In this document: piece by piece, positions 12,019-24,690 of the stretch | How positions within the stretch are numbered: the stretch's first letter is position 1 | Layout of the letters: each line of letters starts with the position of its first letter | Origin: Phoenix dactylifera | Lineage: Eukaryota > Streptophyta > Magnoliopsida > Arecales > Arecaceae | Reading direction: 5' to 3' | NCBI RefSeq assembly: GCF_009389715.1 | Contig: NC_052393.1 | Span: 1,984,001-2,048,000, forward strand | DNA length: 64,000 nt | The notes under the pieces: model-generated | Database searches by the model: none | The model's input: the letters and a program-made list of their open reading frames with translations, nothing else | Told to the model about the DNA's origin: nothing | Program-made: the position numbers and the translations under genes

Positions 12019-13292
12019 TGAAAGTAAATCCTAGGTTCTTCGGTGTTAAGCATGCTGATTTTTTTTTTTTTAAACCATGGCTGAACCTGATCGAGTTGCC
12101 TACATACCCCTTCAAGGGAAATCAAGCCATACGTAGTTCTTTTTAAGTTTCAAAAACGCAGCGAAAAAACCGAATCAAATAATTTAATTCATGCATGCTT
12201 ACAAGATCAAATCTAGAAATCAGCACCTTAAGAACACATAGGATTATGCCGGAATCGTTTAAACAATTATGCTAAAACTTTCATGCATGATTAACTATCA
12301 AATCTGAAAGGTAAACACTCTATTCGGATTAATCTCCGAATATCCATCGAATGGATTCTGGAGATATCTCCGTGAGGAGCCCCAAAAGAGGGTAAAACTT
12401 CGAAAAATCGGACCTAAATCTTGACACCATAATAAATGATTAATGCTAGATTAATAACTTTTATGATGGATGAAACTTATGGATCTGATCTTTCACTTCG
12501 TAGCCACAATGGCTGAAGCTTTCTCCTTATAAACACTCAACTTTTGATTGTTCTTCAAGGAGATGGAGGATGGACGTGAGGAAGAAGGAGAAGAAGGGAT
12601 GGAGGCCCTTAGAGAATTTTTTCAGAATTTTTTTGAAACCTCTAAATATGGTATATCTTGAACCCAAGGCATGGGGGTCTTTTATAGCCAAAAGACCACC
12701 CCACGCCTCACACCTAATTTAGCCAACTAATTTGGCTGATAAAATTTCCAAAAAATTCTGGTGGTTTGGCAGCTAAGATGAGATAAACATATCCAAATTT
12801 CGTGCATTTTGGATCCCTAAAAGATAGGAATTCATGCGTCCAAAGTTCAGCCGCAGACCACCCTATTTCATGCGCCATGCAATCCCTACAAATTAGGAAA
12901 TTCATCTAAATCTTTCTAGAAAGATTTAAGGCGCCATTTTTATAGAAAATATAGCCCCACACCTCCTCTCTTCTCACGCCAATTTTTGGCCAAAAATAAA
13001 GAGGATAGGCGTAGAAAATATTGGGGATAAATTAAGATGTCATTCTTCTCCAAGAAGATAAGGATGGATTCCTAAAATTTAGGGATTCTTCTTATCCAAT
13101 TCTGATTATTTGGACTTATAATCCTCATCAGATAAGGTCTTCTAATTGATTTGGATCAAGCCCAATCCAATTGGGTCAAGTTCCATCAATTGGGTCTCAT
13201 TAAATAGACATAACCATACCTAGAAAGGTTGTCTGTAAACGTAATAAAAATTAATACCCACCTATAGCATTTGTGCTCATTGGCTCACCTAC
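12019..13292 (-). mobile_element. Inverted 3' end of the deleted Copia element: integrase remnant plus LTR
   Basis: Read on the minus strand, 13292-13190 matches integrase coding sequence at 17893-18000 (GAGCCAATGAGCACAAATGC and onward). At once it continues into the LTR TGATGGAACTTGACCCAATT down to its end, ...TTTACTTTCA, at 12019. The same integrase-to-LTR junction occurs at 18000-18004. The LTR is about 1.17 kb and includes a TATAAAAG box (12679-12686 on the minus strand). No primer binding site follows at 12018, and I see no target duplication (CATGC versus ATTGG). Confidence 0.75.
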
Positions 13293-13295
13293 ATC

Positions 13296-13944
13296 GTTGG
13301 TTTTATGGGCTCACCAACAAACCTTTACAAGGTGATTAAGAACAAGAAGAAAGTTGAAACTCTTAGATAAGCAAATATAACAACTATGAGCTACAAAGAA
13401 AAGTTTAGAATATAGTTATCGCTTTGATGAGACTTCTCTCTTCTTTGTCAAGATTGCTTCACTCTTCAAGGGTTGATGGAGCTCTTAATGTTTCTTAGAA
13501 TCTGCTCAATCACATCCTTTGGGCTCTTTGAATGAAGCACTTGGATGAAGAAAATTAGGACTCTTGTCTTTTTTTGTAAGCTTTGATTTTTCGCAAAAGG
13601 ATATTTTCTCTGATGAATAGTGTCACTTTAAATAGTTTCACTCATTCATTGGACACCTCCCATTGGTTAGATTTCAAAAACTAGCCGTTACTTGCTGTTG
13701 GAAGGACAAAAAGTACCACTGCAGAACTAGCCGTTATGCTTCTGCCCGTGCTGGGGTCGACCCAAACTTGCCTGGGGTCGACTCAAACTACTGTTCATTA
13801 GACTTGGGGTCGACTCAACTTTCAGTGGGGTCGACCCAACTTTCACTAGGGTCGACTCCTGCTATATTGGGGTCGGGCCTCTCAGAAAACACAGAACATT
13901 ATCTTTCAGCTGTTTTTTACTGGGGTCGACTCAACTCTTTTTGG
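13296..13944. mobile_element. Captured piece of a second Copia LTR (same family as 19366-19993)
   Basis: This segment is collinear with about 19369-19993. It shares the CTCACCAACAAACCTTTACA stretch, the GTGATTAAGAACAAGAAGAA stretch and the GGGGTCGACTC array (13750-13935). Both ends change partner inside a few bases of microhomology: CCTACATC at 13288-13295 and CTTTTTGG at 13937-13944. The 95-codon ORF across the array is not a gene. Confidence 0.7.
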
Positions 13945-14670
13945 CTATAAAAGACTCCCATGCCTTAGGTTCAAGATATACCATATTTAGAGGTTTTCAA
14001 AAAAATTCTGAAAAAATTCTCTGAGGGCCTCCATCCCTTCTTCTCCTTCTTCCTCACGTCCATCCTCCATCTCCTTGAAGAACAATCAAAGGTTGAGTGT
14101 TTAGAAGGAAAAAGCTTCAGCTATTGCAACGTTCCTGCGCGAGCTAGCGCTCTCTCAAAAAACAATCTACCTAGGGCTTCGCGTGTATTTCTCATAGAGG
14201 CCATTCGTGTGCGTGGATGCGAAGTCAAGTATCAAATCCATAAGTTTCTTCCATCATAAAAGGTATTAATTCTACATCAATATTTTATTTTGGAGTCAGG
14301 ATTGAGGCTCCTCACGGAGTTATCTCCAGAATTCATTCGATGGATATTCGGAGATTAATCGGAATAGAGTTCTTAAGTTTCAGATCTGATAGTTAATCAT
14401 GCACGAAAGTTTTAGCATAATTGTTTAAACGATTCCGGCATAATCCTATGTGTTCTTAAGGTGCTGATTTCTAGATTTGACCTTGTAAGCATGCATGAAT
14501 TAAATTGTTTGATTCGGTTTTTCCGCTGCATTTTAAAACTTAAAAAGAACTACGTATGGCTTGATCCCCCTTATGAAGGGATACGTAGGCAAACCGATCA
14601 GGTTCGGCCATGATTTTAAAAAAAAAAAATTCAGCATGCTTAATACCGAAGAATCTAGGATTCACTTTCA
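13945..14670 (+). mobile_element. Truncated 5' LTR of the deleted Copia element
   Basis: It matches 18504-18966 and the inverted LTR. It begins at the promoter, TATAAAAG at 13946-13953, and ends ...CACTTTCA at 14670, just before the primer binding site. The upstream (U3) half has been replaced by the second LTR family. A block present at 18858-18900 is missing near 14300. Confidence 0.7.
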
Positions 14671-14672
14671 GC

Positions 14673-14683
14673 GGTATCAGAGC
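14673..14683 (+). other. Retrotransposon primer binding site (tRNA-Met type)
   Basis: GGTATCAGAGC follows the LTR end by two bases. It matches the TGGTATCAGAGC consensus complementary to the 3' end of initiator tRNA-Met, used by most plant Copia elements. This fixes the orientation and the 5' LTR boundary. Confidence 0.8.
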
Positions 14684-16393
14684 CAGATTAATGTTTAAAC
14701 TTTTATGTTTTAATTTTTGCAATTAAATCTGAAATCATGAGCATGCTTAGATTAGATCTAAAGTATTTTTTATGATTGATTTAATTGCTGATTATGCATG
14801 ATTAACTAGATCTGAAATTTTGAATGCATATGATGCATGTTTGTGTTAAGATTTGTAACATAAATAAATCTGAAATCATAATATTGTTTAGATTAGATCT
14901 AAATAAAGTTTATGATTCATATGATCTCTGATTTTAATGAACAAATCAGATCTGAAAATAAAAGTAAAAAAATAAATACATAAGATGTATGTTGTTTGTA
15001 TTCATTCATGTTGTTATGTATATGTGATGCATGAACATAAAACATAATGACTTAAACATGAATTAAATCAGATTACATGTGATTAATTACAAAAACTCAG
15101 ATCTGAAAATATGTTTTAAAAACTGAAAGATTGTAATTAATATGTAATTAAAAACAAATATGCAATGATCAAAACTTTCATAAATCTAAACTTAATTGAG
15201 AATTAAGTGTTATGAAATAGAATTGTAACTCAATTAATTGACATTGCATAATTCTTTGGGCATATGGGTTAGCTTGAATCAAGTTCCTAGGATTGGGCTA
15301 GACCTAAGGTTAGAATCATACATGGACAAATAGAATTAATTGATCAAATCTAATTAAGTAGTAACTAGATTAGGTCAAGAAAATTCTAGGTCAATTTACA
15401 ATAGTTGTAGATGGATCAAGTCCATATATTTGATTAAACCAAGATAGAACTTGATTTAGGCTCAGAGATGTAGCCCGAGTCATTTGAGTAATCAAATCAA
15501 AATTGATTAACCAATCGATGTCTAAGATAAGTTTGGCAGTTTTGACTGGTGGTTTTTAATTGGGAGCTACTCGCACTAATTCGCCTTTGTCGAATTAATG
15601 GCATATCCCTTCCACCGATCTCACTTACCTGGCCGACATGGTCAATCACATTTTGATTGGATCACTTAATGATTCGAGTTAGCCCATGCGTATAAGGAAA
15701 ATCAGTTTGACTGATTTAGGTGCCTGCTTAACCAGTTTCAGTCTAATCTGATTTGGTGAAGTCAGTGGGAGAAATTAGACTAACCGAATCTTCTCATCTA
15801 TCCTAATTACTAAATCCTCTAAAATTATTAGGTCCTTAAAATGAAATGGTTATGGTGATAACTAGGTCATAGCCTCCCATTAAGTGGAGTGATAATGGGT
15901 CCAATGTTTTGATAATTATTGGAGGCGCCACACGCCTGGTACTTATCAAGCATTGAAATTGTCATTCAATATATGATGAGTTAAGTGGACCTTCAATAGG
16001 CGGTCAGGTGAGCCAAGCCACACTCGGGCTTGGTCGTCTATTAGTTGATTAGACTTAACCCTATCATTTAATGGTTGGACCTGACTAGTGTATTCGGTGG
16101 AGGCGCCACACGCCTGCCGAAGAACCTAGGGCAAAATTATCACTAGAAGTTGCTTGGTGAAGCAACTGGTTTAGAACCTACCAATAGGTGCATATAGGTT
16201 GGCTGAGCCACACTCGGGCCTATATGCGATATATTGGGTTTTAGTGCCCACTAAAGAATTAAGAGTAATTTTTCGAATTGAAGGTAGAGGCTACCAATTT
16301 GTATAAAATAGTGGGAGTACCTTTAGACTAAAGTCCAAGTCTAATGTGTTTAGTCAATTCATATACTAATAGCCAAAAAAAAAATTTACAGAA
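14684..16393 (+). mobile_element. Untranslated leader of the deleted Copia element
   Basis: The 1.7 kb between the primer binding site and gag has no long ORF. The first half is AT-rich with recurring GATCTGAAAT/ATTAGATCTAAA words. The second half (15900-16230) repeats GGCGCCACACGCCTG and GAGCCACACTCGGGC. Such long leaders are common in plant Copia elements. Confidence 0.65.
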
Positions 16394-18003
16394 ATGGCCA
16401 CTAATTTGTCACTTCGCTCATTATTGGATAATGACAAGTTGACTGGTCCCAACTTCAATAATTGGTATAGGAAACTGAAAATTGTGCTAGAGCATGAATG
16501 GATCCTTTATGTGATAAGAGATCCGGCACCTGAGCAGCTCGCTGCTAATGGATGGGGTACAGTCAGAGACATTTATCAGAAGTGGCTCAGTGATCATATC
16601 ACTGTCCGTTGCATTATGCTCGCTGCAATGAATGATGAGTTTAGTAGGTATTTTGAGAATGCGCAGCTGGAGGACATCATTCAAGTGTTGAATGAATCTT
16701 TCGGTATTCTTGATAATGTTGAAAAGCACAAGACTAGTTGTGCTATTTTCAGCGCACGTATGAAGGATGGGGCTTCGATGATCGATCATGTATTGTACAT
16801 GATTGAGTTAATCGAGCGCCTAAGCACTTTCAGATCTCCCCTACATGATCAATTGGGGAAGGATGCTATACTGAATTCTCTTTCTGGTTCGTACTGCCCA
16901 TTTATCACCAATTTTCGTATGACGAAACTAGTAAATTATCACCAATTATTGGGTTTACTACAAACTTTTGAGAAGGATCACCAACTCCTAAAAGGGTCGA
17001 TGAATTTAGTGGAAGGTTCGTCCAGGGGTTGTGGTACCTTTAAGAAAGGAAAAAAAAAAATAAGAATCAAAAGAAAAAGGTGCAACGTGCTAAGCCAAGT
17101 CAGACCAAAAAGATTAAGGCTGACCACAATCTGGCAGAATGTTTCTATTGTAAGAAGCAGGGGCATTAGAAGAGGAATTATCCTCAGTACCTTGCCTCAC
17201 TTGACCCGAACAGGCCAAGCAAAAGAAAAAGGCAATCAGTTGCTGATTAAGGTATTTATATGATAACACCTTGTAATTTCTCTATATGTGATAATTCGAC
17301 CTGGGTATTAGATACTGGAAGTCCGTTTAATATATGCAATTCGTTGCAAGGACTTCAAGTCAATGAGAAATTTGAAAACAGCGAGAGATTCCTGAATGTT
17401 GGAGATGGAAGATCTGTTACAGCTCTAGCTTTAGAAAATCTCAAACTTGTTTTCAATTCTCATGTAGTTGTCTTGAATGATTGTCATTATTGTCCTACGT
17501 TCTTATTGAATGTAATTTCCGTAGGCCTTTTGGCCATGAACGGTTATGAAATTTCAATAAAGAAATATTTTTTGTGATATCATTATGAATGGTGTTACTG
17601 TAATGAATGGACAATTGAGCAATGACATCTACTTGTTATCACAACCTGTTAATGTAATGTACACGTTAAGTAAGCACCCTAGAGTAGATAATGTCACGGA
17701 TGTCTACCTTTGGCATCATAGGCTAGGACATATTAACAAGAACAGGATGAACAGGTTAAGTAAAGAGGGAATCATCGATGTTAATGATTATGAATCATTG
17801 ACAATCTGTGAATCATGCCTTCTTGGTAAAAGGACCAAATCACCTTTTACCGAAAAAGGTGAACGAGCCAGTGACTTATTAACCCTTGTACATTCTGATG
17901 TATGTGGGCCAATGAGCACAAATGCTATAGGTGGGTATTCATATTTCATTACGTTTACAGACGACCTTTTTAGGTATGGTTATGTCTATTTAATGAGACC
18001 CAA
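16394..18003 (+). pseudogene. Copia gag-protease-integrase polyprotein, frameshifted and truncated
   Basis: The ATG at 16394 opens a Copia gag (residues start MATNLSLRSLLDNDKLTGPN; a UBN2-type domain). The frame breaks near the A-run at 17049-17060. The zinc knuckle resumes in another frame at about 17137 as CFYCKKQGH, but a stop replaces the next residue and the last Cys is Tyr. The protease motif WVLDTGSP follows at about 17303. A second slip occurs at the T-run near 17567-17573. The pre-integrase zinc finger is H-H-...-CESCLLGK, and the integrase start has HSDVCGP and FTDD, the first two catalytic Asp. Sequence then runs straight into the LTR at 18004. The third acidic residue, reverse transcriptase and RNase H are absent, so the element cannot move itself. 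Confidence 0.9.
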
Positions 18004-18966
18004 TTGATGGGACTTGACCCAATTGGATTGGGCTTGATCCAAATCAATTAGAAGACCTTATTTGATGAGGATTATAAGTCCAAATAATTAGAATTGGATA
18101 AGAAGAATCCCTAAATTTTAGGAACTCATCCTTATCTTCTTGGAGAAGAATGATACCTTAATTTATCCCCAATATTTTCTACGCCTATCCTCTTTATTTT
18201 TGGCCAAAAATTGGCGTGAGAAGAGAGGAGGCGTGGGGCTATATTTTCTATAAAAATGGCATCTTAAATCTTTCTAGAAAGATTTAGATGAATTTTCTAA
18301 TTTGTAGGGATTGCATGGTGCATGAAATAGGGTGGTCTGCAGCTGAACTTTGGACGCATGAATTCCTATCTTTTAGCGATCCAAAATGCACGAAATTTGG
18401 ATATGTTTATCTCCTCTTAGCTGCCAAACCACCAAAAATTTTTGGGAATTATCAGCCAAATTAGTTGGCTAAATTAGGTGTGAGGCATGGGATAGTCTTT
18501 TGGCTATAAAAGACCCCCATGCCTTGGGTTCAAGATATACCATATTTAGAGGTTTCAAAAAAATTTTGAAAAAATTCTCTGAGAGCCTCCATCCCTTCTT
18601 CTCCTTCTTCCTCACGTCCATCCTCCATCTCCTTGAAGAACAATCAAAGGTTGAGTGTTTAGAAGGAAAAAGCTTCAGTCATTGCTATGTTCCTGCGCGA
18701 GCTAGCACTCCCGCGGAAGACGATCTACCTAGGGCTTCGCGTGTATTTCTCATAGAGGCCATTCGTGTGCGTGGATGCGAAGTCAAAGATCAGATCCATA
18801 AGTTTCTTCCATCATAAAAGGTATTAATCCTACATCAATATTTTATTTTGGAGTCAGGGTCTAGGTCTGATTCCCCGAGGTTTTACCCTCCTTTGGGGCA
18901 CCTCACGGAATTATCTCCAGAATCCATTCGATGGATATTCGGAGATTAATCGGAATAGAGTGTTAC
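18004..18966 (+). mobile_element. 3' LTR of the deleted Copia element, truncated
   Basis: It starts TGATGGGACTTGACCC directly after integrase codons, with no polypurine tract between. It contains TATAAAAG at 18505-18512 and matches the 5' LTR and the inverted copy up to AATCGGAATAGAGTGTT. It then breaks off into the second Copia family. The 105-codon ORF beginning at 18500 is LTR sequence. Confidence 0.75.
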
Positions 18967-20390
18967 TCTTGATCACAAGATCGACAAATACTATGAGAGC
19001 ACCTTGCTCTGATACCACTTGTTGCCCAAGGTGACAAGCAAACAGAGGGAGGGTGAATTGGTTTCTCTAAATTTTTACTACTTTAATTGAGACAATTGGT
19101 GAGTGAGTGAAATTAAAACAAAACACAATGCAAACACATAAGAAGTATAGTGGTTCGGTGCTCTCCTAAGCACCTACGTCCACTCCCCAAACGACCCCTT
19201 GGAAATTCACTATAATTCCGCGGATTACAGTTGGATTGTTTTTCGGGCTCACAATTCAAAAACCTTTACACTTTGGTTTTCCGGGATCACCAAAAACCTA
19301 TGTTAGTTTTACGGGCTCACCAACAAACCTTCACAGTTGGTTTTACGGATTCTCCAACAAACCTACACCGTTGGTTTACGGGCTCACCAACAAACCTTTA
19401 CAAGGTGATTAAGAACAAGAAGAAAGTTGAAACTCTTAGATAAGTAAATATAACAACTATGAGCTACAAAGAACAGTTTAGAATATAGTTATTGCTTTGA
19501 TAAGACTTCTCTCTTTTTTGTCTAGATTGCTTCACTCTTCAAGAGTTGATGGAGCTCTTAATGTTTCTTAGAATCTGCTCAATCACTTTCTTTTGGCTCT
19601 TTGAATGAAGCACTTGGATGAAGAAAATTAGGGCTCTTGACATTCTTGTGTAAGCTTTGATATTTTGCAAAAGGATATTTTCTCTAATGAATAGTGTCAC
19701 TTTAAATACTTTTCCTCTTCCATTAGACACCTTCCATTGGTTAGATTTCAAAAACTAGCCGTTATTTGCTGTTGTGAGGTCAAAAAGTACTTCTGCAGAA
19801 CTAGCCGTTATGCTTCTGCCCGTGCTGGGGTCGACCCAAACTTTTCTGGGGTCGACTCAAACTACTGTTCATCAGACTTGGGGTCGACCCAACTTTCACT
19901 GGGGTCGACTCCTGCTATATTGGGGTCGGCCCTCTCAGAAAACACAGAACCTTATCTTTCAGCTGTTTTTCACTGGGGTCGACTCAACTCTTTTTGGGGT
20001 CAACTCAAGCTACAGTGGGGTCGACTCAAGTTCCATTGGGGTCGACCCTCTCAGGGATTCCAGAGACACAGTTTTGAACGACACAGCCTTGGGGTCGACT
20101 CATGTTCAGTTGGGGTCGACTCCATTAGGGTCGACTCAAGCATTCCTGGGGTCGGCTCCATCTGGGGTCGGCTTAGTGAAGGTTGGGGTCGGCCCTCTCA
20201 GTAAATTCCAGAGACTTATTTTCTTGAGGCTTGAAGATGGAGTCGACTCAAGCATGCTTGGGGTCGACTCCACTACTGTTCATCCGTGCCAATTTCGCAG
20301 AGGTGTGCCTAATGGTTCCATGATGTGCCGGGGTCGACTCCACCTTTCTTGGGATCGACTCATTCCACACTTTGCTGCATCTTAAGGTTA
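18967..20390 (-). mobile_element. Second Copia LTR (minus orientation) with GGGGTCGACTC array
   Basis: GCTCTGATACCA at 19006-19017 is a minus-strand primer binding site. The short stretch 18967-19005 is thus internal sequence, and the LTR begins at about 19019 (TGTTGCCC) and runs right. It holds repeats of CTCACCAACAAACC (19310-19400) and a dense array of GGGGTCGACTC/CCC words, about 20 copies spaced 18-40 bp apart, at 19826-20355. The right border is uncertain (about 20385). The two ORFs across the array (155 and 203 codons) are repeat translations. Confidence 0.65.
19826..20355. repeat. Degenerate array of GGGGTCGACTC motifs
   Basis: GGGGTCGAC followed by C or TC recurs in irregular 18-40 bp spacing, joined by CAACTTTC, CAAGC or CATTGG-type linkers. 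A shorter version of the array lies at 13750-13935. GTCGAC is a palindrome, so both strands carry the motif. Confidence 0.75.
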
Positions 20391-23300
20391 GATTCATTCA
20401 TACAATCAATGAAATATGCTTCAAACAATTTTGAATGTATGCCATGGTACTGTTACATACTCTTAACAATGAAAGTTACTATTGTGCCCTTAAGAATACG
20501 TTTCACTTGAAACTTTGATGAATTAGAATTTAGAATTCACTATCCCTTTTCTATCGCAAATTTTATCTCATTATTAATCATTGAAAGACATCTTGATCTC
20601 ATTCTTATAATGTATCGAGAGTGTCGAACTCAGTAATGATGTATCATGTTAACTTGTAGTATTTAATTAGATATTTCCTCAATGGTTGTGTTAATCATCA
20701 AAATAACACTATCATCCTCAGAATTACACACTGCGCAGCATTTCAGATTTGAAAGGGGATGGTGAGGCTGATGCTGGTTTCTTGGTTTTACAAAAGCATG
20801 TGTGAGTACAAGTGCTCATACTAATTAATTGCATCTATGACTGATGATCCAAAAGTTTATAGAAAGAGGAATTCAGTATACACAATTTTCACTAGAATAG
20901 GTTCCATGTAGCAAAATTAGACAGTGCATTGGAAACAGAAACTATGTTCTCATAAGATAAGAAGGTGAATTGACCAAGAGAGAAGAAACTAGACTTGTTA
21001 AACACGCCAGAGCAGGTCATGTTCTTCAAATTGCTTCAGCTACCTGAAAATCATCTTCTAGACCAAAAGATCTTCAACAATATTAAGGACAAAAAGGAGA
21101 AACTTTTCCAATTGAACGTATAAAAAAGCACAAAACATAAAGCATTCAGTGTCAACAAGAAGCCTTACCATGGAACAAAGGAATTGACCAAACTGATCCA
21201 CAACATCAGATCCAAAATGTTTTAGAATCAATACAAGAGTCAAAAGGCAAGGAAGATGAGAATCAGTTCTAGAAGCAAAAAAATATAACTAGTCAACATG
21301 TGCCAGAGCAGTTCTTGTACCTCAAATTTCTTCTCACTTGGGAGTCAACTACCAGAAGGAAGTGTCTTCAGTTAATTCAAGACAGCATAAATTTATAAGT
21401 TGTTCTATAACAATGAAGAACAAGGATAATACAGAAGGTAAAGCACAACACCGTCCAAAAAAAAAAACTAGATTACATCATACTTCAAAAGAAAAGAAGC
21501 TAAATCATTTGGAACAAAACTTACAGATATGAGTATATAATGTGACTTCATAGTTCAACAAAACAAATTTAATAAAAATGAAGCAAAAAAATGAAAAAAG
21601 CCACTCGAACAAAATAAAAATAGGCCAAATAGATAAATGGACAAAAAAACGTAAAAGACATGAAGGAAAAAATGCATACCTGACAAGAAAAATAAAAAAC
21701 TTGACTACTAAAATAAAAATGTCAATGTAATTTGAAACCTTCAACAAACATAAAATAAAAAATAAAGCAGTTGTATAGTGAATAAAGCTTATAACTAAGA
21801 TAACGATACTTTTCATGAAAGATGAAGAAGATTATTTAATAATTCAGATAACAATTTACTAGAAAGGAGGGACAAGCAAAAATATAAGTCAAATAAGGTA
21901 AAACTACCTAAAAACAATTAATAACAAAATCTAAAAGACCACCAAAGCAACCTATACAAAATTGAATATAAAATGAAAATGTCATTTATAATTTTAAATA
22001 TTCAATAAACAAAAGAAAGTTCTAAATTGCAAGGAAAGAAGATTCACAATGATTGAAAAAGTTGAAACATTTGGAAATAAAATGCACACTATAAAGATGA
22101 TTGAATGATTGAACAAAGTTATCCGGTACTCAAAAAAGAGGAGTCAAAGAAAAATAAATAAATAAGAAAAAAAGAGACCAAAGAAGTTAATCAGCTCAAA
22201 AACAATTGATTAGAAAATGTAAAAGAGCATAAAATAAAGTATACACCTATTGGAAAAATAAACAAATAAATGTCAAGGATTCATATAGCATCTGATACTT
22301 AACTGATGAAAAATTTAAAAGTGAAATATTTCTGCAAAAGGTATAGGAACTCATAAGAAAAGTTTAAAGAAAAATTACTGAAATTGAAATGCAAAGTCGA
22401 TTGCAAAATTATAAGTTAAATAGATAGCAACACATTTCAGTTGATGTAACTTGTAAGTATGCAAGAAGAGAAATCTGGAAAAAGAAAAATCATCAATCAA
22501 GTTAAGAAAAGCTTACATATATTCCTACTTCAAGAACAAGCTATCGATTATTATCATTGTATATTGAATAAGTAGTCTCTTCTAGATAATCTTGGCCCTT
22601 ATCCATGTTACCAAGGTCTTGCATGTTTGGACTTACAGATATATCCTTGGGTTGGTCAACACTAGCAATGATTTCCATGAGTGCTATATTATGCCTTCTG
22701 CACATGTTAATCTATGAAATGAATGTCAATGTATATGTTCCAATATTTGCACCAAATCTAACCACTGCAAAAACCTCTTTTGAAGGCATTTAACTAGTAG
22801 TAGATGACTGCCCAATCTTTCTACTAGTTAAGGATACAACAAAGTAAAAGATGGAAACAAAAAAAAAAAAAAATGAAGTCAATACCAGAAACATATAGAA
22901 GGGAACAACTGAGTAATACTTGGTTGAAAACTCCTCGATTCATTTGCCAAGGATGCCAAACTGAATAGAGAACATTGCCGTGAGACTAAAGTTTCAAAAT
23001 AAAGACCATTATAATACTAATCTAGAACAGAACTTAGTTCTGTTTCAATTTCAAAAGAAAGGCTATCGTAACCTGAATTTGTTAACGAGAATCAAATCTT
23101 TTTCAACGGTTAGACCCTGAAGGGATCTCTTATATCTTATGTATCACAAACGAGTAAACAAATTCGGTTTTCCAGGGTTACGGTTAGAAGCCAGAGGATC
23201 TCAGAAATCTCACATCTTAACGAAAAGAAGAATTAGAACCAGAAAGAATCCCAAAATCTCAGGTCTATGGTTTCTCACGTTGTCGAAGTGGGTTTCTAGG

Positions 23301-24156
23301 GTTTAATCTAAAACAGATTGCAACGATCTTGGGTCAATCCAAGAAAAAGGTGAGGAAATAAGAAGGAGTAGGAGGACCAGCGGATCTTTTCTAAAAAGGA
23401 GAAGAAATTGTGAAAAATAGTAATAATTGTTTTTTAGGTTGAACCGGAACGGATCATATAAATTGGAAATAGTTCACAAGAACCCTAGATAGGTTCAAGA
23501 AGAAAAGGAAAGAAAAGAAGAGAAAAAGAGGACGTAGGATTTCAAGAACTCGAAACCTTCATCTACTTGAAGGGATCAGCAGTCGTTCTTGGATCGTTCA
23601 TCCTCTGGAAATTTTCTCGACCAAGAACTGGACAGATCTTCGAATAGATGCAAAAAATCGACACGTTCTTCACCGACGAGATGGATCGAGCTGGAAAGGG
23701 AGGATTAGGATCAAAGCTAGCTTCGAGGAAGATCGGCGGCATCTGTTGAGCGCTGGCTCGGCCTCGAGGGTTTCGACAAGAAGGTGAAAGCGGGGAGAAG
23801 AAGGTTGAGGAGAGAGAGAGGAGAAACAAGGGTTTCTCCCCGAAGAAAAGAGCGGGCTAGCGGAGATTCAAAAGGAAGGGCGGGTCACGGTCAATGCCAA
23901 GGCTGGGGGGAATTGGATATTTATAGCGGCTTAAGGCGGTGCTTTAAATTAACGCGACCATTATGTAACCCTTTCGGGCTTTTTCCGCATGCTGTCACGG
24001 GAATTTTTTTTTTTTTTCGTTACCTCATAACGTAACGGTGAAAAGATAAACGTCGTTATAATGGGCTATTTTGCGTTAGAAGTTATAACGGGAAACAGGT
24101 TCGTTATTGCAAGTAATCGCTGATATAAATTTATAATACAAATAATGATAGAAGGA
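20391..24156. other. Gene-poor AT-rich stretch, no confident gene
   Basis: This is long A-rich sequence with scattered short ORFs and poly(A) runs (for example 22859-22873). Two similar blocks containing GCCAGAGCAG...CTTCAAATT occur near 21008 and 21303. The 88-codon minus-strand ORF at 23563-23829 lies in a GC-richer island (23560-23950). It could be a first exon or promoter region of an unseen minus-strand gene, but no domain or splice chain supports it. Confidence 0.4.
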
Positions 24157-24325
24157 TCATAAAACACCCAAATGGACCTCAAATCTATGTAAGCTGTTGG
24201 AGCTGGGCCTCCGAGTACGCAGCCCTCTAAGCAAAGTCACACCCAAGACACCTACATAAATATATATAAATATATATATATGGATATGGGTTTCAACCCA
24301 GCTAACGTTATATCCACACACACAC

Positions 24326-24478
24326 ACATACATAACCATAGTGCATTGAGAGGATGTCCTATGTCGTATCACCATTCACCAATATCCATATATATATATT
24401 TATATACACACACACAGACACATACACATACATACATAACCATAGTGCATTGAGAGGATGTCCTATGTCGTATCACCA
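24326..24478 (+). repeat. Direct repeat pair (about 49 bp, offset 104 bp) joined by microsatellites
   Basis: ACATACATAACCATAGTGCA and the following bases through GTCGTATCACCA occur at 24326-24374 and again at 24430-24478, nearly unchanged. The spacer is TATATA/CACACA simple sequence, which probably promoted slippage or unequal exchange. Confidence 0.8.
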
Positions 24479-24524
24479 CCCCTAAGGGCATGTTTGCATT
24501 ATTGGGCTGAAAAAGACCTCAGCA

Positions 24525-24690
24525 GACTTTTTTTCTCACGATGGGATGCAGGTCGGCCCACTCCAAGACTATTCCTAGATAATTATAAATATAAGCCTAA
24601 CCTAGCCAATAATCTTACGGTTTTGCTCATTATACTAGCTCAATCTATGAATTTAATAGGATTTTCAATCTAATCATCTAAATAAATTCT
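24525..24690 (+). repeat. Dispersed repeat, inverted relative to 26945-27095
   Basis: The block ending TTTTCAATCTAATCATCTAA matches the reverse complement of 26945-27095. Shared features are TTTTTTCTCA, TATAAATATAAG.CTAA, and TTAATCTAATCATCTAAAT. The copies have diverged. No coding potential or clear termini were seen. Confidence 0.55.

Noticed and set aside
19737..20385. Overlapping 155- and 203-codon ORFs with LGSTQ repeats
   Set aside because: They translate the GGGGTCGACTC array inside a Copia LTR, in two frames at once.
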